Source: SIG78 sp045635745 | GTDB lineage: Bacteria > Verrucomicrobiota > Lentisphaeria > Victivallales > Victivallaceae | Direction of reading: 5' to 3' | DNA: 64,000 nt | Assembly (NCBI GenBank): GCA_045635745.1 | Contig: JAZTWG010000055.1 | Span: 4,812-68,811, forward strand | Shown: positions 17,703 to 27,048 of the stretch, piece by piece | How the letters are laid out: every line of letters starts with the position of its first letter | Numbering within the stretch: position 1 is the stretch's first letter | Position numbers and translations under genes: made by a program | The notes under the pieces: model-generated | The model's database searches: none | What the model was told of the DNA's origin: nothing | What the model saw: the letters and a program-made list of their open reading frames with translations, nothing else

Positions 17703-18577
17703 CTGCTGCTGTCCGGCTTGTGATCCGGAATATTGAATTCGCTTTGCATGAACTCTTTCAGCGCATCTTTCCAGTGCTTCATGGGCGGCAGACTGTTCAG
17801 GCGTAGCATCATTTTTTCCAGTCGTGAGTTCTTCGGGCGGGGTGCCGGTCGGGGAAATTCTTCCGTGGTGCAGGGCGCAACTTGCTGATTTTTTCCCGCC
17901 AGACGGAAAATTTCCAACGCAAACTCATACCAGCTGGCTTCACCTTCACATGTCAGGTGAAATGTTCCGCGCAGATCCCGTTTGAGCAATATATTGCGTA
18001 ATGCTTTGGCCACGGCTGTGGTGCTGGTGGGATTGCCGATCTGGTCAGCAACCACTTTCAATTCTGCCCGGCTGCCGTCAGCCAGCGCCATCATGGTGTG
18101 AACAAAACTCGGACCGCCCGATCCATAAAGCCATGATATACGCGCTATGACATGATCCGGACAAAACTTCCGAACTGCTTCTTCGCCGGCAAATTTGCTC
18201 TGACCGTAAACGGTATTGCCGCCGTTGGCAATATCAAGTTCATTGTATGGCCGGTTGGAATTGCCGTCGAATACATAGTCAGTGGAAATAGCGATCAGTC
18301 GCACATGGTGCTGATTACAGGCTTTTGCCACATTTTCCGTGCCTTCGGCGTTGAGTTTATATGCCGGAATCCTTTCGCTTTCGCACTTATCCACCGCAGT
18401 CATAGCTGCGCAATGGATAACCACATCGGGGCTGATTTTCTGCAAGAGGATATTGAAATTATCCGCATCGGTAATATCCGCTTCCGGCAAATCGGTGGCG
18501 ATTACTTCAAAGTCGGATAATTCCCGGCAGAGTGTTCTGCCCAGCATGCCTTTGCCGCCGGTGAGCATGATTTTCAT
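17699..18577 (-). CDS. rfbD: dTDP-4-dehydrorhamnose reductase
   Basis: 292 aa, usual length. Rossmann start MKIMLTGGKGMLGRTL, then the STDYVFDG motif and the catalytic YGQSKFAGE (YxxxK). It makes the last step to dTDP-L-rhamnose, reducing dTDP-4-dehydro-L-rhamnose with NAD(P)H in the cytoplasm. Last gene of the rfbB-A-C-D operon; start and rfbC stop overlap as ATGA. Provides rhamnose for surface polysaccharide. Confidence 0.95.
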   Translation of the reverse strand: MKIMLTGGKGMLGRTLCRELSDFEVIATDLPEADITDADNFNILLQKISPDVVIHCAAMTAVDKCESERIPAYKLNAEGTENVAKACNQHHVRLIAISTDYVFDGNSNRPYNELDIANGGNTVYGQSKFAGEEAVRKFCPDHVIARISWLYGSGGPSFVHTMMALADGSRAELKVVADQIGNPTSTTAVAKALRNILLKRDLRGTFHLTCEGEASWYEFALEIFRLAGKNQQVAPCTTEEFPRPAPRPKNSRLEKMMLRLNSLPPMKHWKDALKEFMQSEFNIPDHKPDSSS

Positions 18578-19146
18578 GAGAGGTAATCCTTGCTGTTGAA
18601 ATCAAAAAATTCCGCATCTTTGAACAGCGGATTCCGCAAATCTTTGGCGGAAAGAATTACCTGCGACAGATCAAGCTGCCAGTCGATCTTCAAATCCGGA
18701 TCGTTGAAAGCTATTCCGCGTTCGGCGGCCGGACAGTATGAATTATCGCATTTGTAGGCGAAAACCGCCGATTCACTCAATACCGCAAAACCATGGGCAA
18801 AGCCGCGCGGAATAAAAAGCTGCCGCTTGTTTTCGCCGGAAAGCTCAACGGCAACATGTTGGCCGAATGTCGGAGAATTTTTACGTATATCCACTGCCAC
18901 ATCCAGAACTCTGCCGCTTATTGCCCGCACCAGTTTGGCTTGAGTGTAAGGCGCTGCCTGATAATGCAGCCCACGCAGAACTCCGTATGTTGAGCAGGAT
19001 TCATTATCCTGAATCCAATGACAATCTATATTTTCTGACGCATATTTTGCGCTGTTCCACGATTCAAAAAAGTATCCGCGCGCATCGCCGAAAACATCCG
19101 GCTCTATAATTTTTACATCGGGTATATTGGTGCTGACGATCTTCAT
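18574..19146 (-). CDS. rfbC: dTDP-4-dehydrorhamnose 3,5-epimerase
   Basis: 190 aa from ATG 19146 (MKIVSTNIPDVKII), 5 bp after rfbA; an upstream frame to 19176 would add atypical residues inside rfbA. Cupin fold markers: FFESWN, GVLRGLHYQ with the catalytic His, RVLDVAVDIR, and PRGFAHGF. It epimerises C3 and C5 of dTDP-4-dehydro-6-deoxyglucose. Third gene of the rhamnose operon. Confidence 0.95.
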   Translation of the reverse strand: MKIVSTNIPDVKIIEPDVFGDARGYFFESWNSAKYASENIDCHWIQDNESCSTYGVLRGLHYQAAPYTQAKLVRAISGRVLDVAVDIRKNSPTFGQHVAVELSGENKRQLFIPRGFAHGFAVLSESAVFAYKCDNSYCPAAERGIAFNDPDLKIDWQLDLSQVILSAKDLRNPLFKDAEFFDFNSKDYLS

Positions 19147-19150
19147 AAAA

Positions 19151-20020
19151 TCATTTATCTCCGGCAAGGCGCACAAGGTATTGGCCGTAATCGGTTTTGA
19201 GCATGTCTTTTATATTATTGCGGAGTTCAGTGGCGGTGAGCCACTTGTTTTCAAATGCAATTTCTTCCAGACACGCCACCTGCAAACCCTGCCGGGTTTC
19301 GATCGTGTGTATGAAATTTGCTGCTTCGAGCATACTCTGATGGGTTCCGGTATCCAGCCAGGCGTAGCCGCGTCCGAGGGTTTCCACATGCAGTTTACCC
19401 TGTTCGAGATAAGCATTGTTTACTGCGGTGATCTCCAGTTCTCCCCGGGCGGATGGTTTGATCCCCTCGGCAATTTTCACCACATCGTTGTCATAAAAAT
19501 AGAGTCCGGTAACGGCGTAATTTGATTTGGGATGCTGCGGCTTTTCTTCAATGGATACCGCGTTGCCATGTTCATCGAACTCCACAACACCGAAGCGCTC
19601 CGGATCGCAGACATAATAGCCGAAAACCGTAGCGCCTTCTTTGCGCTGGGCGGCAGCTTTGACCAATCTGGAGAGATGCGCACCGTAGAAAATGTTATCG
19701 CCCAGCACCAGAGCAACATTGTCGTTGCCGATAAATTCTTTGCCGATAATGAACGCCTGCGCCAGACCCTCCGGCCGGGGCTGCACTGCATAGGTGAATT
19801 TTACACCGTAACGGGCCCCGTCGCCCAGCAGACGCTGAAATGAAGCCTGATCTTCGGGCGTGGTGATAATGAGTATATCCCGGATGCCGGCAAGCATAAG
19901 TACCGAAATCGGATAATAGATCATGGGTTTGTCGTAAACTGCCAGCAGCTGCTTGGAAACGCCCAGCGTTATCGGGTGCAGACGGCTGCCGGCGCCGCCG
20001 GCAAGAACTATACCTTTCAT
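19151..20020 (-). CDS. rfbA: Glucose-1-phosphate thymidylyltransferase
   Basis: 289 aa from ATG 20020 (MKGIVLAGGAGSRLHP), 4 bp after the rfbB stop; the longer frame to 20041 overlaps rfbB. Nucleotidyltransferase motif GGAGSRLHPIT, KQLLAVYDKPMIYYP, and ALVLGDNIFYG are the RmlA signature. It makes dTDP-glucose from dTTP and glucose-1-phosphate, the entry to dTDP-rhamnose. Confidence 0.95.
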   Translation of the reverse strand: MKGIVLAGGAGSRLHPITLGVSKQLLAVYDKPMIYYPISVLMLAGIRDILIITTPEDQASFQRLLGDGARYGVKFTYAVQPRPEGLAQAFIIGKEFIGNDNVALVLGDNIFYGAHLSRLVKAAAQRKEGATVFGYYVCDPERFGVVEFDEHGNAVSIEEKPQHPKSNYAVTGLYFYDNDVVKIAEGIKPSARGELEITAVNNAYLEQGKLHVETLGRGYAWLDTGTHQSMLEAANFIHTIETRQGLQVACLEEIAFENKWLTATELRNNIKDMLKTDYGQYLVRLAGDK

Positions 20021-20024
20021 AAAA

Positions 20025-21092
20025 TCATTCTCCTTTGCCAAGCCGTTCCATTTTATATTCGCCGCTTAAAACATGCGCGCACCAGTCATTTTTGTGGGCC
20101 AGATACCACTCCACGGTTTTGCGGATGCCGCTTTCAAAAGTTTCCAGCGGCTTCCAGCCCAGTTCGCGGGTGATTTTTCCGGCATCAATAGCGTAACGCA
20201 TATCGTGCCCGGGGCGGTCGGCAACATAAACGATCTGTTCGGCGTAACTTTTTTTATCGCTTTTCGGCCGCAATTCATCCAGCAGTGAGCAGATGGTTTT
20301 CACTACTTCGATATTCTGTTTTTCGTTGTAGCCGCCGATGTTGTAAGTTTCGCCGGGTACTCCGGTGGTAGCAACCAGATAGAGTGCCCGGGCATGATCT
20401 TCCACATAAAGCCAGTCGCGGATCTGCAAGCCTTTGCCGTAAACCGGCAGCTCTTTGCCGTCCAAAGCATGAAGGATCACCAGCGGAATAAGTTTTTCCG
20501 GGAAATGGTAAGGTCCATAATTGTTGGAGCAATTCGTAACCAGCGTCGGCAGTTTGAAAGTGCGTTTCCACGCCCGCACGAGGTGATCGCTGGCGGCTTT
20601 GCTTGCCGAATAAGGTGAGCTGGGTGCATAAGGGGTCGTTTCCCGGAAAAGGTCTTCCGGCCCTTCCAGATCGCCATAGACTTCGTCGGTGGATATATGG
20701 TGAAAACGGAATTTTTCTTTGTCAGTTTCATCAAGCGTACTGTAATATTTCCGTGCCGCTTCCAGCAGAGTATAGGTTCCAACAATATTGGTCTGGATGA
20801 ATTCACCCGGGCCGTCGATCGAGCGGTCAACGTGACTTTCCGCTGCCAGATGCATTACATGGGTGGGCGCAAAATCAGCAAATATGTTATCCATCCGCTC
20901 CCGGTCGCAAATATCGGCTTTTTCAAAACGGAACCGGTCGGAAGCGGCAACTTCAGACAATGACTCCAGATTCCCGGCATAGGTAAGCTTATCAACCACA
21001 CACACCGTATCGGTTGTATTATTGATGATATGGCGGACCACTGCCGAGCCGATAAAGCCCGCGCCGCCGGTAACGATTATCCGGTTGGACAT
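20025..21092 (-). CDS. rfbB: dTDP-glucose 4,6-dehydratase
   Basis: 355 aa from ATG 21092; an in-frame GTG two codons earlier is the alternative, and AGGAG fits either (4 or 10 nt spacing). NAD-binding GGAGFIG, AAESHVDRS, STDEVYGDL, and YSASKAASD (YxxxK) define an extended-SDR RmlB. It converts dTDP-glucose to the 4-keto-6-deoxy sugar. First gene of the rfbBACD operon, transcribed away from the SIS-domain gene. Confidence 0.95.
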   Translation of the reverse strand: MSNRIIVTGGAGFIGSAVVRHIINNTTDTVCVVDKLTYAGNLESLSEVAASDRFRFEKADICDRERMDNIFADFAPTHVMHLAAESHVDRSIDGPGEFIQTNIVGTYTLLEAARKYYSTLDETDKEKFRFHHISTDEVYGDLEGPEDLFRETTPYAPSSPYSASKAASDHLVRAWKRTFKLPTLVTNCSNNYGPYHFPEKLIPLVILHALDGKELPVYGKGLQIRDWLYVEDHARALYLVATTGVPGETYNIGGYNEKQNIEVVKTICSLLDELRPKSDKKSYAEQIVYVADRPGHDMRYAIDAGKITRELGWKPLETFESGIRKTVEWYLAHKNDWCAHVLSGEYKMERLGKGE

Positions 21093-21269
21093 AAGCACAT
21101 TTCTCCTAAATATTTTCAGTAATATAACTCAAACTGCAATGAAAAACAAGTTTTTTTAAGTTTCTTTGTGCAAATTTAAGTTCTTGGTACTTTGTTCAGC
21201 AGCTGTCTATGTTGAAAAAGCAAATATTCTGATCCGTTTCCCGGAACTGAAAACGATTTTCAACAGTTG

Positions 21270-21304
21270 TTTTTCAGCAATATAAAAGGTTTTTTCAGCA
21301 ATAT
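21270..21304. repeat. Direct repeat pair TTTTTCAGCAATAT, 21 bp apart
   Basis: Identical 14-mers at 21270-21283 and 21291-21304, two helical turns apart, in the divergent region between rfbB and the SIS-domain gene. The related string TTCAGCAG occurs at about 21196. This may be a transcription factor site. Confidence 0.5.
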
Positions 21305-21334
21305 TGCACTTGAAAATATCTTTTTGTGATGTAT

Positions 21335-21362
21335 TTGTAAAAAAAAATACATTTTTTATAAA
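21335..21362 (+). promoter_or_regulatory. Possible promoter for the double-SIS gene
   Basis: TTGTAA (21335-21340), 16-bp spacer, TATAAA (21357-21362), 23 bp before the ATG; SD GAGGAG follows. The surrounding AT-richness makes this tentative. Confidence 0.4.
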
Positions 21363-21385
21363 TTCAATCGTTTGAGGAGTTTTAT

Positions 21386-23068
21386 ATGAGTACGCAAGCC
21401 CGCAAAAATGCCGAGGATTTTCTTAATCTGGAGAAACAGTTCCATCTGGGATTTCTGCCCACCGAACAATCCAACCCGCTGACCGTGAATCTGGATAAAG
21501 AGTTTGCCCGCGGATCAGTTTACGGTGTGAAAAATCTTCAGAGTGTTGACCGTAATGTGCTGGCTATGGCAAAAAATGTGCTTGCTTCGGATAAATTCCG
21601 CAAGTTATCTGAAGAGTTGTACAATACCATCGCAGCCGGTAAAAAGGTGGTCTTTTCCGGTTGCGGCGCTACCGGGCGCTTGAGTATATTGCTCGAAAGC
21701 ATGTTCCGCGAATGCTGTGTGAAAAATCCGGCTCTTGCGCAATACAGCAACAATGTGTTCAGCATTATGACCGGCGGCGATTACGCTTTGGTGCGGGCGG
21801 TGGAATTTTTTGAAGATTACCAGAGTTTCGGCCGACAGCAGGTCAAAGAACTTAATATGCAGTCCGGCGATATGCTTGTGGCCATCACCGAAGGCGGCGA
21901 AACTTCTTCGGTGCTGGGTACGCTTTTTGAAGCTCTCGACCGCGGCTGCAAGGGCTTTCTGCTGTTCAATAATCCGGCGGATCTGCTTGCTGAACACCTC
22001 GAACGCTCGCGCAAGGCGATCACCGATGAACGCGTTTGTGTGCTGGATCTTTCCTTCGGACCCATGGCGCTTGCCGGTTCCACCCGTATGCAGGCGACCA
22101 CCAGCGAACAGCTCATTGCCGGGGCGGCGCTGGAAAGTGCCGTTTGTAAACTTCTGGCTTGCAAGGCGCCGGATTACGCCAAACTTTTTGAAGAGCTGCT
22201 GGATGATTTGGAAAGTGAAGCGGCGGTAAAAGGCATTGCCGGATATATTGAATTTGAAGCTTCCTGCAGCGGCAGCGGAAAACTTCTCACTTATTTTGCC
22301 AACGATTATCTGCTGGATATCTTTACGGATACAACGGAACGCACCCCCACATTCAAGTTGCCGCCCTTCCGCAAGTGCGATGATACGGTTTCGGCAAGAC
22401 CGTGGGCTTTTGTGAAAAATCCGCTTTATCCTACCGCGGAGCTCTGGAATAAGGCGTTCAACCGGCCGCTGCGCTGTCTGGATTGGAGTCGGGAGCTTTA
22501 TGTGGCAATGGATGCTCCGGAAAATGTCCGCAACAATCCGCCGCTGATCAATGCTTCGGAATTGCTCAAGTTTCCGGTCGGCAGCGAAATGGTTGAGGAT
22601 CGTGTGGTTTCCAATGAAGATGCGGCGGTGCTGGTAACGCTTTCCAGCGGCGACGGCAATGCTGCGCTGGTGAGCGCTTTTGACGGCGTGCAGCCGCTTT
22701 TCGGACAGGTGAAAACTCTGGTTATCGGTGACGGAGAAGGGGATTTTGCCGTGCCATGCCGTCTGGAACGTTCTCCGTTGGAACTGATGTCGCACATGGC
22801 AGTAAAACTGGTACTCAATACTGTTTCCACCGGTATCATGGTGCGTTTGGGCAGAGTCACCGGCAACTGGATGAGTTTTGTGGATGTGACCAACAAAAAA
22901 CTTATCGACCGCGCTATACGGTTGATAAGTTCTATCGGCAATATAAGCTACGAAGATAGCTGTTACAAGCTTTTTGAAGCAGTTGAAATACTCAAAAATA
23001 TGCCCGATAACTCTCCGGAAAAAATGCCGGTGGTACAGTATGTATTGAAAAATCTTGCCCGGAAGTGA
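21386..23068 (+). CDS. Double-SIS protein, glucokinase regulatory protein / MurNAc-6-P etherase-like
   Basis: 560 aa. The N-terminal SIS domain has FSGCGATGRLS (phosphosugar-binding loop), ITEGGETSSV and the family signature GSTRMQATT, the last shared by MurQ etherases and GKRP. A second SIS-like half follows, as in GKRP; MurQ itself is only about 300 aa. Bacterial members may regulate a sugar kinase or cleave MurNAc-6-phosphate. No murK, anmK or glucokinase gene lies next to it. Cytoplasmic. SD GAGGAG. Assignment to the family is firm; the exact reaction is open. Confidence 0.82.
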   Translation: MSTQARKNAEDFLNLEKQFHLGFLPTEQSNPLTVNLDKEFARGSVYGVKNLQSVDRNVLAMAKNVLASDKFRKLSEELYNTIAAGKKVVFSGCGATGRLSILLESMFRECCVKNPALAQYSNNVFSIMTGGDYALVRAVEFFEDYQSFGRQQVKELNMQSGDMLVAITEGGETSSVLGTLFEALDRGCKGFLLFNNPADLLAEHLERSRKAITDERVCVLDLSFGPMALAGSTRMQATTSEQLIAGAALESAVCKLLACKAPDYAKLFEELLDDLESEAAVKGIAGYIEFEASCSGSGKLLTYFANDYLLDIFTDTTERTPTFKLPPFRKCDDTVSARPWAFVKNPLYPTAELWNKAFNRPLRCLDWSRELYVAMDAPENVRNNPPLINASELLKFPVGSEMVEDRVVSNEDAAVLVTLSSGDGNAALVSAFDGVQPLFGQVKTLVIGDGEGDFAVPCRLERSPLELMSHMAVKLVLNTVSTGIMVRLGRVTGNWMSFVDVTNKKLIDRAIRLISSIGNISYEDSCYKLFEAVEILKNMPDNSPEKMPVVQYVLKNLARK

Positions 23069-23085
23069 ATTCAAGGAGCAGATTT

Positions 23086-23910
23086 TTACTTCTGACACTC
23101 CGGACAATAGACCGTGGTTCTTCCGCCCTGTTTGATGCTGGCAAAATCTTTACCGCAAACAGGGCATTTTTTGCCACTTTTACCATAGGCATTGAGCTCA
23201 AGGACATATTTGCCGGTTGAGCCATCCAGCTGACGGTAATCCGAAAAGGTCGTGCCGCCGGCGGCAATACTTTTCTGCAATATTGTTTTTATTTCGGCAA
23301 TGAGTTTCTCTGCTTCCGGAGCGGTTACTTCGCAGGCCGGACGCACGGGAGATAAACGGGTGTTGAAGAGTGCTTCCGTTGCATAGATATTGCCCACTCC
23401 GGTAACAACGCTGTTATCCATGATAAATTCTTTAAGGGCGGTACGGCGTTTGGCTGCAGCCTGGCAGAAATATTCTGCATTGAATTCTGCACTCAATGGT
23501 TCCACGCCGAGCTTGTCCAGCTCCGGCGGTATTGCTCCGGCCTGATCGAGTGTTATAAGTTTGAGCAAACTGAAGCGTCTCGGGCACTCAAACCGCAAAC
23601 TGTCATTGTTGCCAAGGTCAAAAATTACATGTTCATGCTTGGCTTTTGGTATATTCAGCGGAATGGTTTTCAATACGCCGGACATGCCGAAATGCATCAA
23701 TAACGCCAGATTATCCTCAAGATCAACTATCAGATATCTGCCGCGGCGGCGCACATCGATAACCTTTTTTCCCGGTAAACGCGCATCTTTGAGCGAATCC
23801 AGCGGCTCCCGCAGCCGGGGTGAAAAAATCTGCACATCTTTTATCGTGCGCCCGGTAAGATATTCTTTGAGCGCACACCCAATAGTTTCAACTTCCGGTA
23901 ATTCCGGCAT
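23086..23910 (-). CDS. mutM: Formamidopyrimidine-DNA glycosylase (Fpg)
   Basis: 274 aa, normal length. N-terminal catalytic PELPEVET (Pro2, Glu3), Lys57 region PGKKVIDVRRRGRYL, H2TH helix region with NIYATEALF and the C-terminal zinc finger CPVC...CPEC. It removes oxidised purines (8-oxoG, Fapy) and nicks the strand. It starts 2 bp after the ceramidase-like gene, so possibly co-transcribed. Confidence 0.95.
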   Translation of the reverse strand: MPELPEVETIGCALKEYLTGRTIKDVQIFSPRLREPLDSLKDARLPGKKVIDVRRRGRYLIVDLEDNLALLMHFGMSGVLKTIPLNIPKAKHEHVIFDLGNNDSLRFECPRRFSLLKLITLDQAGAIPPELDKLGVEPLSAEFNAEYFCQAAAKRRTALKEFIMDNSVVTGVGNIYATEALFNTRLSPVRPACEVTAPEAEKLIAEIKTILQKSIAAGGTTFSDYRQLDGSTGKYVLELNAYGKSGKKCPVCGKDFASIKQGGRTTVYCPECQK

Positions 23911-23912
23911 AA

Positions 23913-25274
23913 TCAGTTTCTCCCCGCGAGTTTTCGCAAAGCCGTAAACAGCAGAGAGGAGGCATTGCAGCTGTACGGATTGCTGCGAGCCTGAGTTTCG
24001 TAACCGCCCCGGCCGTAGTTCCAGGTGTTGGGCATGTATCCGCCGCCGATTTTCGGATTGCCGCTCGGCCCGTGGGCGGCAATGAGCGTGCAGTAATCGT
24101 TGAAGATTCGTTTGCGGATTTCCAGACCTATTTCGACAAACGGTTCGCCGGGAACTCCGACTATCGCTACGCCGTTGAGCATGATCACCGGCAGGGGAAT
24201 ATTGGTGTTCTTAGGCTCATCGCGGGCGATCACTACCTGCTGGGCAAAGTATTTCAATACCCGCGGAACCCCTTTGGCGAGGTCTTCGCTGTTAAGACAG
24301 CTGGCATCGTGTATATCGGGCTCATCTTTGTATTTTTCAACGGTGTCCAGCGCTGCCTGATACTCTGCATCGCTTATTTCGTGTGCGGGGCAGAATTGTT
24401 CGGTAAAACGTGTTTCAAGCGGCATATCACAACAGGGGTTGAGGGTGTCAAGCGCATTGAGAATGGTTGCGGCCATGCCGGAGCCGATGCGTTCGGCTTC
24501 GGCGTAACAGGTTTGATTTAAATTGCTTGCCACATCAAAGTGGTTGATATTGCCTGCCGTGCCGATGACGGGTACAAACATAAAATTTTCCGGCATCTGC
24601 GATTCGATTATCCGGCGGGTGAAGCCCGGCCAGTCTGCGGATACACCATTGCCGCCGATGGTATCGCTGTGATTTACCATATTGGCAAAAAGCAGTGCCA
24701 GTTTGCCATTGCGTTTGATCCCCACCATTGGTATTTCGGGGTCGATCGTGCCTTCCGGACGCAGAATATCGGGATTGAATTTGCCGGGATTGGTCACCAC
24801 TCCACCGGATTTCATCCAGTAACGACGGTTGAATATAAAGCGGTTGTCGTAAGTTGCACCATGCACCATGCCGTCGACCGGCTGCAAATCATTCATGGCC
24901 TGGCGCAGAGCTTGCGAAATGGCTTCGGCGATAGCTTCGGCACACTCTTCGCTGCTGGGCAGATAGTTTTGGGTGGTACGGATTTCGGGCCCGGTATGAG
25001 TATGGGTTGAGCAGAAGATCAGATTTTGTTTGCTGAAATTCTCAAGATCAGCGATTTTCTCCCACACCCGGTCGACCAGCAGTTGGGCCGAACTTATCAG
25101 GTCCATATTGATGATTCCTGCGAATTTGTTTCCCTGTTTGAATACCACGGCACGGGCTTCGAGCCGGTCAAGAACTTTATCCCAAATGCGGATATTGAAG
25201 TAACCGGCCAGCGAAACCGGTACGGTGGGCGTGATGTCGGTGCGGGACCAGCCGCAGAAAAGTTGTTCACTCAT
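23913..25274 (-). CDS. Neutral/alkaline ceramidase-like N-terminal domain protein (copy 1)
   Basis: 453 aa. The fold of the neutral/alkaline non-lysosomal ceramidase N-terminal domain is shown by GWSRTDITPT at the start, CSTHTHTGPE (metal-binding His pair) and MVNHSDTIGG. No signal peptide is seen, in contrast to secreted ceramidases, so it may act in the cytoplasm on another amide or be exported differently. It overlaps the downstream end of the O-antigen-ligase-like gene (ATGA-type, 8 bp). A second, diverged copy is at 29941-31254. Substrate unknown. Confidence 0.75.
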   Translation of the reverse strand: MSEQLFCGWSRTDITPTVPVSLAGYFNIRIWDKVLDRLEARAVVFKQGNKFAGIINMDLISSAQLLVDRVWEKIADLENFSKQNLIFCSTHTHTGPEIRTTQNYLPSSEECAEAIAEAISQALRQAMNDLQPVDGMVHGATYDNRFIFNRRYWMKSGGVVTNPGKFNPDILRPEGTIDPEIPMVGIKRNGKLALLFANMVNHSDTIGGNGVSADWPGFTRRIIESQMPENFMFVPVIGTAGNINHFDVASNLNQTCYAEAERIGSGMAATILNALDTLNPCCDMPLETRFTEQFCPAHEISDAEYQAALDTVEKYKDEPDIHDASCLNSEDLAKGVPRVLKYFAQQVVIARDEPKNTNIPLPVIMLNGVAIVGVPGEPFVEIGLEIRKRIFNDYCTLIAAHGPSGNPKIGGGYMPNTWNYGRGGYETQARSNPYSCNASSLLFTALRKLAGRN

Positions 25275-27039
25275 TTTGCAGAACTTTCCGTTTGTTGATT
25301 ACTGTATTGCGGTATGGAAACAGCCTGTCGGCAATCTGGGCATGTTTGGCGGCCAGATCTTTTTTGCCGAGCAAAGTGTATACGTTGCTTAAACTTTTGT
25401 GCGCTGTATGAGATTTCGGCGCGATTTCAATGGTTTTTAAAAAGAGTTTTTCGGCTTGCAGAAGCTCGTTGCGGCGTAGTTTATCCAAGGCCCAGGCATT
25501 ATATATTACTGCAGAATAGGGCGCATAGGTCAGCGCTTTTTCTGCAGCAAGATCTACTTCGTAACTGCTTTTGGCAACTGAATATGTGCCTATTTCCTGA
25601 CCGGAAGCCGAGAGCATGGCCCCAAATGAATTATCGGCCAGGAGCCAATGTATTCCGCCGATTGCGGCGATAACACCGGAAAACATCAGCAGAATTGCCG
25701 GAAATTTTTTACGTTGAACACTCTGCTCTGTATTGGTTCCGCAGGCAAGAAATGCAAAAACTGTGTAATATGCCATCAGCGCCGGTACCTGCCAGTCCAA
25801 ATCCATGAGTATATGCAGTGAAAACGCACTCAATCCGAAAAATATCGCCATATTTTCCGGCGAAAAATCCTGCTTCATGCGCTTGGCCGAATTACAGAGT
25901 GTAAAAATCAGCAGCAGGGCAATCAGCGCGCCGCCGACAGCTCCGGTTTGTGATGCAAATGCTGCGATAATATTGTGCGGATCTTTGGCGAGTTCTTCGT
26001 TGCCGAAGTTTTTGTACAGGGCGTGATATCCGGCAAAACTGCCCCAACCCCCGCCGCAGAATGGATGTTCAATGAGCATTTTTACGCTGGTTTGCAAATA
26101 GCCCACCCGCTCGGTCATAGAACCGAATCCGCGCCCGGCATAGTGTATGTAGTATGCTCCGGCAACGATAACTGCAACAGCGGCGGCAAAAATCAGAAGT
26201 TTGAGTTTACTGCTTTTCAGCCGGATAAATCCGGTTATTGCCGCCGCGGCAATAACCGCCAGAAAAGCGCTTCTGCCTTTGGTGGTAAGAAAGATTCCGC
26301 CCGCAAGGATAAAAGCCAGCACCGCAAAAAGTTTCTGCGAGAGTTTTACCGGCTCAAATCTGTCGCCCCACCGGAAGGCTTTGACCACCGTAAAAGCTCC
26401 GGCCAACGCCAGAAATCCGGCTAATGCAGAAGCAAAGGTGAATGTGGCGTAAGTTCTTACATCATAAGCGCGTGCTTTCAATTCCGGCGGAAAAGTTATG
26501 TTGTGGAGTTTTTCCTGCGCTTCAATAAATTTTTTCAGTTCGTCAAATCCGTAGAAATACTGATAAGCTCCGGCGATTGCCGTACAGATCGTGCCGGCGG
26601 CAATGCTGTTGGCTATTTTGTTGCGGAAAGCAAGCGGTTCGCTGTGCATGATTATGGCTGCAGCGGCAGCAAAACTGCTTACCCCCAGCAAATATTCCAG
26701 CTCAATGATTGCACTGCCCACATTATCAGGATTGACAAAACCCAACAATGCGGCTATTGGCAGCAGCAGGAAGAGCAAAAGCAGTTTTCCAGCCGGATTT
26801 TTCCATGATAACACCGCCGGAAAACCGTAAGCGGCAAGCGTTATGAGCAGCATCAGAGCAGACCATATCGTAAAAAAACTTGTCGGCAGCGGATTTATTA
26901 TTGCTGCAAACAAATCTTCCGGCAAAGCGTGCGGGATTCCCGGCAGCAGCATGGAGCCGAGCTTCAGCGGCAGCAGAAATATTGTTGCCAGAAATATCGT
27001 GCGGCAGAACTGCTGCAGTTTATTGTTTGATCTTGTCAT
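25267..27039 (-). CDS. O-antigen ligase-like membrane protein with C-terminal TPR region
   Basis: 590 aa. About 11 hydrophobic segments in the first 450 residues, with a long loop containing YLQTSVKMLIEHPFCGGGWG (the Wzy_C/WaaL-type 'HPxxGxG' region, about 330-350) and DPHNIIAAFASQTG (about 375-390). Residues about 500-590 form TPR-like helices (LLQAEKLFLKTIEIAPKS). It probably ligates or polymerises surface glycan in the inner membrane, taking undecaprenyl-linked sugar. The combination with TPR is common in PglL/Wzy-type proteins. Followed by a ceramidase-like gene. Confidence 0.8.
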   Translation of the reverse strand: MTRSNNKLQQFCRTIFLATIFLLPLKLGSMLLPGIPHALPEDLFAAIINPLPTSFFTIWSALMLLITLAAYGFPAVLSWKNPAGKLLLLFLLLPIAALLGFVNPDNVGSAIIELEYLLGVSSFAAAAAIIMHSEPLAFRNKIANSIAAGTICTAIAGAYQYFYGFDELKKFIEAQEKLHNITFPPELKARAYDVRTYATFTFASALAGFLALAGAFTVVKAFRWGDRFEPVKLSQKLFAVLAFILAGGIFLTTKGRSAFLAVIAAAAITGFIRLKSSKLKLLIFAAAVAVIVAGAYYIHYAGRGFGSMTERVGYLQTSVKMLIEHPFCGGGWGSFAGYHALYKNFGNEELAKDPHNIIAAFASQTGAVGGALIALLLIFTLCNSAKRMKQDFSPENMAIFFGLSAFSLHILMDLDWQVPALMAYYTVFAFLACGTNTEQSVQRKKFPAILLMFSGVIAAIGGIHWLLADNSFGAMLSASGQEIGTYSVAKSSYEVDLAAEKALTYAPYSAVIYNAWALDKLRRNELLQAEKLFLKTIEIAPKSHTAHKSLSNVYTLLGKKDLAAKHAQIADRLFPYRNTVINKRKVLQNE

Positions 27040-27048
27040 AAAAATTCT

